A DNA stretch of 64,000 nt from Clostridia bacterium UC5.1-1C12 (lineage in GTDB: Bacteria > Bacillota_I > Bacilli_A > Erysipelotrichales > Erysipelotrichaceae): contig BBZX01000003.1 of assembly GCA_001305055.1 (NCBI GenBank), forward strand, positions 1 to 64,000, given 5' to 3'. Below are positions 21,191-31,640 of this stretch, in pieces (positions within the stretch are counted from its first letter, which is position 1; every line of letters begins with the position of its first letter). The notes under the pieces are model-generated. The model was not told the origin of the DNA. It searched no databases and worked only from the letters and a program-made list of their open reading frames with translations. The position numbers were made by a program, and so were the translations under genes.

Positions 21191-21802
21191 ATGGACATCT
21201 ATAAACAAAAATCACAACAAAACTTTGATCGGCAGGCAGCTGAATACGATAATAATTATTGCGGTCAGCATGCCAGAAAGCTTTATCCTTTTATATTGGA
21301 ACAAGTTAGGTTATTCCAGCCAACAAATATTTTAGATTTAGGCTGCGGAACGGGCGAATTAATAATTCAAATTCTTCAGCGTTATGATGATGCGAAGCTT
21401 CATGGTATAGATTTATCAAAAGGCATGCTTGCAGTAGCTGAACAAAAATTACAAGGACAAGCTGAACTTGTACATGGGGATTCACAATATTTGCCTTATA
21501 GTGATGAATCAATGGATATGATTATCTGCAATGATTCCTTTCATCACTATCCACAGCCATCAGCGGTGATCAGTGAGATTCATCGAGTATTGAAACCGCA
21601 GGGGGTATTAGTGATCGGTGATTGTTATCAGCCTTTGTTAACACGCTGGATCATGAATTTTTATATGAAATTCAGTAATGATGGTGATGTTAAAATCTAT
21701 TCTAAAAAAGAATTTGTTTCTATGCTATCCGAACATTTTACAAAAATTCACTGGGTAAAGGCTAATGCGGTATCCTGTATTGTTGCGGCAATCAAAGACT
21801 GA
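21191..21802 (+). CDS. Class I SAM-dependent methyltransferase
   Basis: 203 residues from MDIYKQKSQQNFDRQA after AGGAGG. Methyltransferase-11 fold: SAM-binding motif I ILDLGCGTGELIIQIL (~46), acidic motif II LHGIDLSKGM (~72), motif for the adenine pocket VHGDSQYLPYSDESMD, and FHHYPQPSAVISEIHRVLKP. Resembles UbiE-like or small-molecule methyltransferases. Flanked by the operators of the preceding TetR, so probably induced by the TetR ligand. Substrate unknown. Confidence 0.88.
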   Translation: MDIYKQKSQQNFDRQAAEYDNNYCGQHARKLYPFILEQVRLFQPTNILDLGCGTGELIIQILQRYDDAKLHGIDLSKGMLAVAEQKLQGQAELVHGDSQYLPYSDESMDMIICNDSFHHYPQPSAVISEIHRVLKPQGVLVIGDCYQPLLTRWIMNFYMKFSNDGDVKIYSKKEFVSMLSEHFTKIHWVKANAVSCIVAAIKD

Positions 21803-21816
21803 TTTTTTTCTTCACT

Positions 21817-21835
21817 GAATGAACTATGTTCATTC
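21817..21835. promoter_or_regulatory. TetR operator-like palindrome
   Basis: GAATGAACTATGTTCATTC, perfect 8-bp arms around TAT, the best of the three related palindromes. It lies 17 bp upstream of the gpmA -35 and just after the methyltransferase stop. Confidence 0.65.
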
Positions 21836-21852
21836 GTGATAAATCATTCCGG

Positions 21853-21881
21853 TTGCTTTCTTCATTGCATCAGCATATAAT
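21853..21881 (+). promoter_or_regulatory. gpmA promoter
   Basis: TTGCTT (21853-21858), 17-bp spacer, TATAAT (21876-21881), 48 bp before the gpmA ATG. Confidence 0.65.
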
Positions 21882-21929
21882 ATAAACAAGTTAGATAAAG
21901 ATAACTAATCTGCAAAGGAGAGGGTGATT

Positions 21930-22697
21930 ATGAAATACCAATTAGTTTTAGTAAGACATGGTGAAAGTGTCTGGAATAAAGAGAATCTGTTTACTGGCTG
22001 GAGTGATGTTGAATTAAGTGAGAATGGATTGAAAGAAGCTAAATCTGCGGGTATATTGCTTAAAGATGCTGGCTTTGATTTCGATATCTGTCATACTTCT
22101 TACTTAAAAAGAGCGATTCACACATTAAATATCATCCTTGATGAAATGGATCGTGCATGGCTGCCGGTGGTTAAAAGCTGGAAGCTGAATGAACGTCATT
22201 ATGGTGCTCTGCAAGGTTTAAATAAAGCTGAAACTGCAAAAATATATGGTGAAGATCAAGTAAAGGAGTGGCGCCGTTCATTTGATGTATTGCCGCCGGC
22301 ACTTCCCGCCGATGATGACCGTCAGCCATCCAATCAGCTGATGTATAAAGGCATTGATAAAGATAAGCTGCCCTCTGCGGAAAGCTTAAAAACAACCATT
22401 GACAGAGTTGTACCATATTTTGAAAAGGTTATTAAGTCCGATATGCTTGAGGGTAAACGTGTATTGATTGCCGCCCATGGCAATTCATTACGGGCACTGG
22501 TGAAATATTTTGATCACATCGCAGATGCAGAGATTGTCAATGTTAACATCCCGACTGGAATTCCTCTTGTTTATGAATTTGATGATAACTTCAGTGTTTT
22601 AAATCATTATTATCTGGGAGATCAAAACGAGCTGGCGGTGAAAATGGCGGCGGTTGCTGCACAGGGCAGTGTTCAGAAAGAAATGGTTGAAGCATAA
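21930..22697 (+). CDS. gpmA: 2,3-bisphosphoglycerate-dependent phosphoglycerate mutase
   Basis: 255 residues, intact, standard GpmA length. Catalytic [18 protein letters not shown] (phospho-His at ~11), [27 protein letters not shown] (Glu proton donor), and the second active-site His in [14 protein letters not shown]. It interconverts 3- and 2-phosphoglycerate in glycolysis. Start MKYQLVLV follows AAAGGAGAGGG; own promoter upstream. A TetR-type palindrome sits just before that promoter. Confidence 0.96.
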   Translation: MKYQLVLVRHGESVWNKENLFTGWSDVELSENGLKEAKSAGILLKDAGFDFDICHTSYLKRAIHTLNIILDEMDRAWLPVVKSWKLNERHYGALQGLNKAETAKIYGEDQVKEWRRSFDVLPPALPADDDRQPSNQLMYKGIDKDKLPSAESLKTTIDRVVPYFEKVIKSDMLEGKRVLIAAHGNSLRALVKYFDHIADAEIVNVNIPTGIPLVYEFDDNFSVLNHYYLGDQNELAVKMAAVAAQGSVQKEMVEA

Positions 22698-22801
22698 ATT
22701 TCATAACATTTAAAATAGTTTTCAGATGTCTTTTTCTTTTGAAAGCTTTACTATATGCCGCCGTTATCATACAATGAGGAGGATAGAAAGAAGGTTTATC
22801 T

Positions 22802-24141
22802 ATGTTTAAAAATCCTTTACTGCCGCTTGATGAATATATCCCTGACGGTGAACCTCATGTCTTTGGAAATCGTGTCTATCTGTTTGGCTCTCATGATGAA
22901 GTTGATGGTAATTCTTATTGTCCGCTTGATTATGCGGCATATTCTGCGTCTATTGATAAGCTTGATGAATGGCGTTATGAAGGTATCATTTATCGGAAGG
23001 ATCAAGATCCCCGTAATTTAGATGGTACTCATGCACTTTATGCACCTGATGTTACATGCGGGAGTGACGGCAGGTATTATTTATATTATGTACTTGAAGG
23101 CATTGATGCCATTGGTGTTGCTGTTTGTGATTCTCCGGCTGGTGCTTATGAATATTATGGCGAAGTACGCATGCCTGAAGGTGATTATGAAAAACCAATT
23201 GCTTTTGACCCGTCCATCTGTCATGATGGCGAGCATTATTATCTAAGCTATGGATTTTCTTTTAACGGATCATTGCCGAGCATGAAGCTGACATCAGAGA
23301 ATACAAAAGGGGCTTACGTTGCTGAATTGGATCAAGATATGCTGACAATGAAGCATGAGCCAAGACTTGTCATACCCGGCTTTGCTCATGGTAATGGAAC
23401 TGGTTTTGAAGGCCATGAATTTCTTGAGGCATCAAGTCTTAGAAAGTTTGACGATCTGTATTATTTTATCTATTCATCTCAAGCCCAGCATGAACTATGT
23501 TATGCGATCAGCCGTTATCCGGATCATAATTTCACTTATCAGGGTATTTTGATCTCTAATGCAGATAAGGTTAGTGAATCTGACAGCTATAAAAATAATT
23601 ATGCCAACAATCATGGGTCGATTGAAAAATTAAAGATACTTATTATTTATTTTATCACCGTCATACATATGGGAAACAATATTCACGTCAAGCATGCGGT
23701 GAGGTGATTCTGCGCAATGATCAGGGTTTATTTGAAACTGCCCGCATCACATCTCAAGGATTAAGCACAGAACCGCTGGCAATTCATCAGAAAATTCCGG
23801 CAGCCCTTGCATGTATCGTCTATGACTTTCCTCAAGGAGAATTCATTCCATTTTCATCAATCAGCATGAATAAAGCAAGAATCGAGGGCAGTAAGGTTGT
23901 AAATATCACCGATAGTGTGATTGCTTATCGATACCTTGAAGCGGTTCCTGAATCTATCTGTCTGAATATGCAGTATGCACAGGGATCAGCCTCTATTTAT
24001 ATCAATGGTAAATTAATATCTGATGTTGTCTTGACAAGTAATAAAACTTCATGTGTCCTGCAATCAACAGATCATCCTGCCGAACTGCTGATTCATTTCC
24101 GTTGCTCAAAACCATCTGTTCTGGAAAGTATCATCTTATAA
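22802..24141 (+). CDS. Glycoside hydrolase family 43; one frameshift
   Basis: About 446 residues. Five-bladed propeller family: PDGEPHVFGNRVYLFGSHD at the N terminus supplies the Asp base, LYAPDVTCGSDGRYYLYYV the second Asp region, and GFEGHEFLEASSLRKF the catalytic Glu. An extra A near 23630 shifts the frame; after correction it reads NNHGSIEKIKDTYYLFYHRH. A C-terminal beta-rich domain (SASIYINGK) may bind carbohydrate. No signal peptide, so it acts inside the cell, perhaps on imported arabino- or xylo-oligosaccharides. Confidence 0.88.
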
Positions 24142-24155
24142 TTTAAAAATATATA

Positions 24156-24197
24156 TTGACATGATGAATGGATAAGAGTAAAATGAACATTGTTCAA
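24156..24197 (+). promoter_or_regulatory. Second TetR promoter with overlapping operator
   Basis: TTGACA (24156-24161), 17-bp spacer, TAAAAT (24179-24184). AAATGAACATTGTTCAA (24181-24197) overlaps the -10 and start point. An identical 17-bp copy is at 24807-24823, so autorepression is likely. Confidence 0.75.
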
Positions 24198-24210
24198 GTT
24201 GAGGTAAAAC

Positions 24211-24774
24211 ATGAATAAAACAGTGACATCCAGAGCGGAATTATTAGCCGCTGCCAAGCATATTGTATATCAGGAGGGATTAGATCAGCTGAATATCCGC
24301 CGTCTTGCCAAAGAATGCGGAATTGCCTTAGGCTCAGTCTATAACTATTTTCCTTCTAAATCAGATTTAATATTTGGGGTCATTGAGGATTTTTGGACGC
24401 ATATGTTTCATGATGATCTATATATCATGAGCCAGCCAATGAGCTTTCCGGAATTTTTTGCGGAGGTTTATCAGAAGCTCAGTATCAGCCTTAATGAATT
24501 TGAAGCCAGCCTGCTTAAACAGCTATCCTTATTAAGCAGCGCCGATAAAGCAAAAGGCCGTGATATTGAGGGGAAGTATTGGCAGCATATGCAGGAAGGA
24601 TTTGTTCATTGTTTAGACCAGGATGACCAAATCGACGCATCCATATGGCATGAACCTTTTACCAAGGAACGTTTTTCACAATTCGTTTTCATGAACATGA
24701 TGACGATGCTGAGAAGTGGTATTACCGACTGCAGTTTTTTTCAGGAAGTTTTAAAACGTTTGCTTTATAAATAA
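24211..24774 (+). CDS. TetR-family transcriptional regulator
   Basis: 187 residues. HTH: AAKHIVYQEGLDQLNIRRLA and CGIALGSVYNYFPSKSDLIF. The effector domain is not recognisable. Start MNKTVTSRAEL follows GAGGTAAAAC. Its probable operator overlaps its own promoter and is repeated exactly upstream of the following membrane gene, which defines a compact two-gene regulon. Confidence 0.92.
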   Translation: MNKTVTSRAELLAAAKHIVYQEGLDQLNIRRLAKECGIALGSVYNYFPSKSDLIFGVIEDFWTHMFHDDLYIMSQPMSFPEFFAEVYQKLSISLNEFEASLLKQLSLLSSADKAKGRDIEGKYWQHMQEGFVHCLDQDDQIDASIWHEPFTKERFSQFVFMNMMTMLRSGITDCSFFQEVLKRLLYK

Positions 24775-24806
24775 GATCTGCATCAGGCAGATTTCATTTT
24801 AAACCA

Positions 24807-24823
24807 AAATGAACATTGTTCAA
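24807..24823. promoter_or_regulatory. TetR operator copy before membrane gene
   Basis: AAATGAACATTGTTCAA, identical over 17 bp to the operator in the tetR promoter, with the TGAACATTGTTCA dyad. It lies 16 bp before the next ATG. Confidence 0.7.
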
Positions 24824-24839
24824 TTTAAGGAGGAGCATT

Positions 24840-25499
24840 ATGCAAGCAATTTTTGAATCTATATTTGATATTCTCTATCTGATTACCGTGATTACCCTAG
24901 GTATAACAATGATCAGAAAATCCAATGGTAACGCACAGTTTAAATTATTTGGCATTATGGCCGTTGTATTAGGCTGCGGTGATGCCTTTCATTTAGTTCC
25001 GAGAGTTTATGCGATGTGGACAACCGGCATGGAGGCTAATGCCGCGGCGCTTGGTTTTGGTCAGTTTATCACCTCAATTACGATGACTGTTTTCTACTGC
25101 ATCTTATACAATGTCTATGTGAAACGCTATGATATAAAGGATGATGCAAGGATGAAGGCGGTTATCTATGGCTTGGCAATTATCCGCGTTATTTTATGCT
25201 TTATGCCGCAAAATGACTGGCTGAGTCCTGATGCACCTTTACTTTGGGGCGTATTGAGAAATATTCCATTCGCATTATTGGGTCTGATTATTATTGTATT
25301 ATTCTATAAGCAGGCGAAGCTGCACAATGATCAGCAGTTTAAATATATGTGGCTGGCTATCGTATTAAGCTTTGGCTTCTATATTCCGGTTGTACTCTTT
25401 GCTAAGACATATCCGCTGGTAGGCATGCTGATGATTCCTAAGACATGTGCCTATGTCTGGATCGTATGGATGGGATACAGTGAATTAAAGAAATCATAA
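24840..25499 (+). CDS. Multi-pass membrane protein of unknown function
   Basis: 219 residues from MQAIFESIFDIL after AAGGAGG. Six or seven hydrophobic segments (near residues 8-26, 34-50, 68-90, 102-118, 136-156, 166-190, 195-212) with no charged catalytic motif I recognise. The YWIVWMGY-like C-terminal end is aromatic. Sharing an exact operator with the upstream TetR suggests the TetR ligand induces it, for example in membrane or envelope stress. I do not recognise the family. Confidence 0.75.
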   Translation: MQAIFESIFDILYLITVITLGITMIRKSNGNAQFKLFGIMAVVLGCGDAFHLVPRVYAMWTTGMEANAAALGFGQFITSITMTVFYCILYNVYVKRYDIKDDARMKAVIYGLAIIRVILCFMPQNDWLSPDAPLLWGVLRNIPFALLGLIIIVLFYKQAKLHNDQQFKYMWLAIVLSFGFYIPVVLFAKTYPLVGMLMIPKTCAYVWIVWMGYSELKKS

Positions 25500-25577
25500 G
25501 CCGTTCTGCGGCTTTTTTCATATTTTTCTGATAGTGTTCCATGCTAAAGCTGAAGGTTCAGAAAGGATTTGAAAAAT

Positions 25578-27076
25578 ATGCTAAATCAGGAAAGTATTTG
25601 GATCAAACAGGGAAAGAAAACAAATTATCAAACGTTAAATCAAGACATCGTCTCTGATGTTTTAATTGTAGGAGGCGGTATCTGCGGCTTAACAAGTGCC
25701 TATTATCTTCGCAGTCAAATCAGAAATATCGCACTTATCGAAGCGGATACCCTTGCTTACGGGGCCAGCGGCCGCAGTACCGGTAAAATCACTTCTCAGC
25801 ATGGCTGTATTTATTCAAAGCTATTGAAAAAGCATGGCAAAGAAAAAGCACGCGCGTATTATGACGCAAATGAAGAAGCGATGGCTTCAATCCGTGCTAT
25901 TGTTGAGGAGCATGAACTTGACTGCGGACTCTGTGAAAAAGATTCGGTGGTCTATTGTATGAGCGTGGATAAAACAAAAGAAATCACAGACGAAATGAAT
26001 GCGCTGGATGAATTAAAGATTCCTTATGAAATAATCCGCGAAGGTGAATTAGCAAATGTCAGGCTGGGAATCCGCTTTAAACATCAGGCGGCCTTTGATC
26101 CATATCGTTATTGCAAGGGATTGGCTAAGGTATTAAAGGATAGCGGCGTGCATATTTATGAACATTCACCTGCGGCTGCATTTGAAGATCACTGTGTTAT
26201 CGTAAACAGTCATAATATCACTTATAAGCAAATGATTCTGGCTACTCAGTTTCCTTTAACTGATCCAATGCATAAATATGCTGTCTGCATGGCACCTTAC
26301 CAAAGCGCATTAGCTGCCTATGATAAGGCTGAACCATTGAAGGATCAATTTATTTCTGTTGATGAGCCTACCCGTACCTGCGTACCTTTAATACTGAAAA
26401 TGATACGCTGCTGCTGGCCGGGGGTTTTGAACATCGCAGCGGGATTGATACGGTGAAGATGATGCGTGAACTGATGCATTGCCTTGATCTTCAGTTTCAT
26501 CAGGAGCCATTATGTATGTGGACTTCACAGGATTATGTATCAGCGGATTATCTGCCGCTGATCGGTGAATTGTCAGCGGACATTTACTTCGCGTCAGCTT
26601 TTAATAAATGGGGAAATACCAACGGTACAGCGGCTGGCAAGCTGCTTACCGCGTTGATTCTCAAGGAGGAAAGTATTTATGCTGACTTATTTGATCCGGC
26701 CCGTTCCACCTTGTTTATGAACACCAAAATCATCAATGAGAATCTGAAAACAGCGAATGAATTTATAACATCAAAGCTGATGCAGACAAAACAGCTGCTG
26801 CCGGAAAAGGATGAAGCCTGTGTTACCAAAATAGGGACGCATCCCTATGGCCTCTACCGCAGTTTAGAAGATGAAATCTATATTGTTGATCTGATTTGTC
26901 CGCACATGGGCTGTACTCTGCATTTTAATAATATTGAAAAAACTTGGGATTGTCCTTGCCATGGCTCCCGTTTTAATATTGACGGCACGATCATAAAAGC
27001 ACCGGCGGTTTCATCACTGTCCTGTGAGAAAATTCATTGGAAAACATTCACTGATTCTGGGAATACTATCAAATAG
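25578..27076 (+). CDS. FAD-dependent oxidoreductase with C-terminal Rieske domain; one frameshift
   Basis: About 500 residues. The ATG at 25578 is preferred over TTG at 25569 because AAAGGA is correctly spaced from it. N-terminal DAO-type FAD domain: DVLIVGGGICGLTSAYYL and ASGRSTGKITSQHG. A shift near 26390 joins to LLLAGGFEHRSG. The C-terminal Rieske 2Fe-2S domain carries CPHMGC and CPCHGSRF, both His and Cys pairs present. The same architecture is known in Bacillus YhfW-like proteins; electron donor and substrate are unknown. Confidence 0.87.
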
Positions 27077-27119
27077 TGAGTGCTTCTCACATAGAATACA
27101 TTGGTAGGAGGTGGCATGG

Positions 27120-29020
27120 ATGCACAGAAACTACGATGAACAAGTAGAACGAGTTCTGGAACATGCGAAAAATGTCGCATTAAAGATGGGGAATAATTAT
27201 GTAGGCAGTGAACATGTTTTAATGGGGATACTCAGTGAAGAAGAGAGTGAATTAAAATCCTATCTGGAAAATCGCTGTGTGGATTATGACATGCTTTATG
27301 AAGACTGCAAAGTCCTGTTTGGGCTTCAGGATAATAACGATCATGAAATCGGCAACACACAAATCGTTGATGAAATATTAAGTGAGGCGCTCAGACTTTC
27401 AAGAGATCAGGGATTGCATAAGATTAATTTGCATACCTTATCCTGTGCCTTGTTGGAGACACCGCGCTGTGTAGCAATCGAATTATTGATTCGTTATGAA
27501 ATTGATATGGATGATTTATTGAATAGCTTAAATCATACGGATGAGTTAAGTAATATTGTTGAATTGGTTAATATCAATAAAGCGAATAAAAATCCGCATG
27601 TAGTCGGCCGAGACAATGAAATTGATTTGATTTTAAACATTCTCTGCCGTAAAGAAAAGGCTAACCCGCTGCTGATTGGTGAAGCGGGTGTCGGTAAAAG
27701 CGCAATCGTGGAAAAAATAGCCGGGATGATCGAAGAACATCAGGTGCCTGCCTTATTGAAAGGGTATACGATCTATGAATTAAATCTGAATTCATTAGTT
27801 GCCGGCACTAAATATCGCGGTGATTTTGAAGAGAAGCTTGAAAATATTATCAAGGGTGTAGAAAAGAATCCGAAGACAATACTGTTTATTGATGAGTGCA
27901 TCAGATTATTGGTGCCGGTAAAGCTGAAGGTTCGATTGATGTATCCAGTGTTTTGAAGCCCTATTTGGCAAGAGGGCGGATCAAGTGCATCGGAGCTACG
28001 ACGATTCACGAATATGAACGATTTATTGAAAAGGACAGAGCTTGGCAAGACGTTTCCAAACGGTGATGATCAATGAACCGGATATGGATAAATGTATCCG
28101 CATGGTAGAAGCTAAGCTGCATGATTATGAACAATTTCACCATGTTCAGGTAGAACCTTCACTGGCTCGGCAAATGGCAGAATTAACCCAAATTTATCTG
28201 CCGGAAAAGAAACTGCCTGACAAGGTATTTGATGTCTTGGATCTTTCCTGCGTCTGCGCGTCAAGAGAAGGCAGAGCGGTTACGCTGGCTGATGTGGAAA
28301 AAGTATTGAACAGCTCTCCAATATTCCTTTCAGTAGTGAACAGAAGCTGAAGGCTGTGGAAGAAGGTTTGCGTTCAGCCCTGCATGGTCAGGAAAATGTG
28401 ATTCAGGCATGTCTGGAACAGCTTGCCCTGCGGACTTCCGCTTCAATGGATAAACCGGCGGTTTGGTTTTTAAATGGCAAAAAGGGAACCGGGAAGAGCA
28501 GTTTTATTCATGCGTTGAATGACCATTATTTTCATCAAAAGGAAATCCTTGAAATCGACTGCCTGAATTTGATGCGACAATGGAAATCGCAGCCTCAAAA
28601 CTAAAACAGAAGCCGCTTTCAAGTGTGGTGATTGAAAATATTCAGGAAGCTCCGCTGGCCTTAAAGGAAAAATTATTTGCGGCTTTTGATAAGGGAATTC
28701 TTTTGTTTAATCATGAAAATGTACAGTTAAAGCATGCTTATTTATTAATTGTTGGTTATTTTCCAAAAGAAGGCAGTGCTTTTCTAAAAGAAAAACAACG
28801 CAGCGGCCTGCGTTATGAACTTGAAAATACAGTTGATGAATTTTTTGAATTTGAAGAATTAGATGATGAAATCAAGATGCAGATTCTTGCCGATAAGGTA
28901 GGCACCAAAGCGAAGGATGTTAATTTATTAACCATCGTGCAGTCTACCTCAACCATTGATGAAGCTGAACGTAAAATACGCAAACAGCTGCATGCGCAGG
29001 CTACTAATCAAACAGCATAA
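27120..29020 (+). CDS. ClpC/ClpA-like AAA+ ATPase with degenerate second domain; several frameshifts
   Basis: About 634 residues, shorter than ClpC (~810). The ATG at 27120 is 9 bp after AGGAGG; an in-frame GTG at 27111 is on the ribosome site. Clp-N repeats (residues 1-145), then an intact first AAA+ domain: [44 protein letters not shown] (after a shift near 27895), [11 protein letters not shown]. The second domain has Walker [13 protein letters not shown] but ENIQEA where DEIEKA is expected. Shifts lie near 27895, 28035, 28320 and 28580. Probably an unfoldase or adaptor-like Clp paralogue. Confidence 0.82.
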
Positions 29021-29055
29021 AAAACAACGCCAAATTTATTATTGGCGTTGTTTTA
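29019..29055 (+). terminator. Terminator after the Clp-like gene
   Basis: Hairpin AACAACGCCAA / TTGGCGTTGTT with a T-rich end immediately after the stop codon. Confidence 0.85.
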
Positions 29056-29374
29056 TACTTGGTGCCGCTTATCACTATTTAATCATAGAAGGCTGCCTCC
29101 TATCATTTAACTTCAGCATATGTCGATTATATCGGAAAATCAATATTTTATTGACTATAACGATAAAATTAAAAATAGAATAAAAGTGTAGAATTTTGAA
29201 GTGATTGCAGCTCCTTGCAGTTATTAAAATTACTGACTGCATTTTTTAGGATAGAGCTGGATATATTCAAATGAGCAGAGTGTGAACAAGCAAAATGCCG
29301 CCGTTAAAAGCATAGTAATGTTTGCCCCCTTATGATAAAATGAAGAAAATAACATCATATGTAGGGAGCAATGT
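29056..29374. other. Intergenic region before the MmcQ/YjbR gene
   Basis: About 320 bp with no convincing gene. Short direct and inverted GCAG motifs occur around 29206-29245. On the minus strand a 42-codon hydrophobic ORF (29358-29230, MMLFSSFYHKGANITM...) is possible but has no ribosome site, so it is not called. Confidence 0.4.
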
Positions 29375-30049
29375 ATGAGTAATCTAATTAACAGTATCTT
29401 CAAAAATAAAAAGGTAAATCTATCCAAGCTTGAACCATTTGGTTTTGTGCTGACTGAAACAGGATATGTGTTTAATCAGAATTTAAAGGAATGTGAGCTG
29501 GAATTAATCATTCAGATATCCCTGTCCGGTGAGCTTTCCGCAAAGGTTTTGGACGCTTATTCGGAGGAACCGTATACCCTGCATTTAGCAGAGGGAACGG
29601 CTGGCAGTTTTGTGGGAACTGTTAAAAGTCAATATGAAGAGATTATGCTATCCCTTGCCGAGCAATGTTATGAACCAGATGTGTTTCATATGAGCCAAGC
29701 ACTTGAAGTGATTGAGCATGTGCGCAGTACTTATGGTGATGAATTAGAGTTTTTGTGGAAAAAGTCCAAGAGTGCTGTTTGGCGGCGTAAGGATAATAAT
29801 AAATGGTATGGCGTTATGCTTTCCATTACCAAGCGTCAGCTGGGGCTGCGCGGTGATGATCTGATAGAAATCATCGATCTGAGGATTCAGCCGGAGGAAT
29901 TAGAGCGCTTGGTGGATCATGAATACTATTTTCCGGGTTATCACATGAATAAAAAGCACTGGCTAACGATTATTCTTGATGATTCGGCTGACCTTGATGA
30001 GATAAGGCAAAGAATCGCCAAGAGCTATCAGCTGGCGGCTTTAAAATAA
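29375..30049 (+). CDS. MmcQ/YjbR-family (DUF419) protein
   Basis: 224 residues, about twice a single MmcQ domain. The C-terminal half (~115-224) carries the family pattern VWRRKDNNKWYGVMLSI, RIQPEELERLVDHEYYFPGYHMNKKHWLTIIL. The N-terminal half (YVFNQNLKECELELIIQI) is a beta-rich extension. The domain has a CyaY-like fold and is annotated DNA-binding in some members; cellular role is not established. Strong AGGGAGC ribosome site. Followed after 24 bp by ispD. Confidence 0.82.
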   Translation: MSNLINSIFKNKKVNLSKLEPFGFVLTETGYVFNQNLKECELELIIQISLSGELSAKVLDAYSEEPYTLHLAEGTAGSFVGTVKSQYEEIMLSLAEQCYEPDVFHMSQALEVIEHVRSTYGDELEFLWKKSKSAVWRRKDNNKWYGVMLSITKRQLGLRGDDLIEIIDLRIQPEELERLVDHEYYFPGYHMNKKHWLTIILDDSADLDEIRQRIAKSYQLAALK

Positions 30050-30073
30050 GGTATGCTTGATTAGGAGGTTTTT

Positions 30074-30711
30074 ATGAAATATTCGGCAATGATTTTAGCG
30101 GCTGGCAGCGGACAGCGCTGCGGCCTTGGTTATAATAAGCTGCTTTATCGTTTTGATGACGGTGAAACGATTCTTGAAAAAGTGTTAAAGCCTTTGAGCG
30201 TCAAACTGACTGCGCGCAAATCGTGCTTGTAATCAGCGAAGGTGATGAGGAAATCATTCGTTCATTATTCAATAATCGTGTTGAGTATGTGTATGGCGGA
30301 GCTTCACGTCAAGACAGCTCGCTGAATGGCTTGGCGGCAGTTCGCTGTGATTATGTTATGATTCATGACGGCGCCCGGCCTTATGTCAGTGATGAGGAAA
30401 TTCAGGCATGCGCCAGACGCTTAGAAACGTGTGATGCCTGTCTTTTAATGGTGCCTGCCAAAGATACGGTCAAGGTTGTGGAAAAGGGTCAGGTGATGTC
30501 AACACTTAAGCGGGAATCATTGATGATTGCGCTGACTCCGCAATGTTTTAAAACAGCGTTAATTAAAGAATGCACACAGCAGGCTAAACGTGATGGCGCT
30601 GTGGTTACTGATGACGCTTCAATTGTCGAAATGTATGGCAATGCACCGGTTGAAGTTGTGTGCGGCAGTTATGCTAATATCAAGATAACCACACCGGATG
30701 ATTTAAAGTAG
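30074..30711 (+). CDS. ispD: 2-C-methyl-D-erythritol 4-phosphate cytidylyltransferase; one frameshift
   Basis: About 212 residues. IspD activates MEP with CTP in non-mevalonate isoprenoid synthesis. N terminus: ILAAGSGQRCGLGYNKLL (nucleotide loop and conserved Lys). Then a shift near 30195 restores KAFERQTDCAQIVLV. MIHDGARPYVS and LTPQCFKTALI match the metal/CTP site and the product-binding loop. An essential pathway gene broken by a single base is strong evidence that the shift is a read error. AGGAGG ribosome site. Confidence 0.9.
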
Positions 30712-30767
30712 TCATTCAGCGTTTTCATGATTTCATACTTCACCGCATAGAGTATAGTGGTGAGAGT

Positions 30768-31474
30768 ATGAAACGGATAAAACACAAATTAATGAATGTA
30801 GGCATCGTTATGCTGTCGTGTCTGCTGGCGGTGCTTTTTAATCAGCAGGTTACACCGGTCAGCGAGGAGGCAGAGAAAATTGTCGCCCTGACTTATGATG
30901 ACGGGCCGAGCAAGGTTTCTACAGCTGCTCTTTTGGATGTTTTAGAGAAGCATGGCGCGCATGCGACTTTTTTGTGAATGGCAATCATGCCTTGGAAAAT
31001 AAAGAACTGATCAGCGCGATCGTTGAACAGGGCAGTGAAATTGGCAATCATACACTGGATCATGTATGGCTGAGTAAGGTTGATGAGGATGAAGCTTTGC
31101 GGCAGGTAATCGGTAATGAACATCTGCTGCGCTTTCTCAGCGGTCAAGAGGGGATCATGCCGCTGAGACCGCCCTATGGCGATATTAATCAAACCATTCT
31201 TGATCAGTTCAACTTGCCAATCGTCTTATGGAGCGCTGACTCCCGCGATTGGGAGGTACAGGATGTGGAACGGATCAAGGCAAATGTATTATCAGAAATT
31301 GAAGACGGCGGCATCATTATTATGCATGACGGCTATGAAACCAGCGTGCAGGCCACCGATGAGCTGCTGGCCATATTAACCGCTCAAAACTACCGTGTCG
31401 TCTCAGTATCCGAGTTGTTTGCGCTGAATCATCAAAGCATGCCGCTGCATGAAAAAATAAAAAGATGCAAATAA
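30768..31474 (+). CDS. Polysaccharide deacetylase (NodB domain), membrane-anchored; one frameshift
   Basis: About 236 residues. N-terminal hydrophobic segment (residues ~10-27, signal anchor), then a carbohydrate esterase 4 domain: motif 1 LTYDDGPSK, motif 2 EIGNHTLDH (metal His pair), motif 3 LRPPYGD, motif 4 LWSADSRDW, motif 5 IIIMHDGYE. A missing T near 30970 splits it (ATFFVNGNH). Family members remove acetyl groups from peptidoglycan or other surface glycans. Acts outside the membrane. Confidence 0.9.
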
Positions 31475-31640
31475 GAAATAAAAAGTGAAAGAAATGCCTG
31501 AAAATAGGGAATTTCTTCATTTTTTTCTTTACAAAGCGCTCAGGTTTTGTTATTATACTAAATACGGGTAGATATGTCTAATATTTACTCCTTGCTCATC
31601 AGTGAGTGGTGAGCCAATAGACCACAAGGAGGTGTACACC

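Noticed and set aside
29230..29358. Small hydrophobic minus-strand ORF
   Set aside because: No ribosome site and it overlaps the promoter region of the next gene; coding signal too weak to call.
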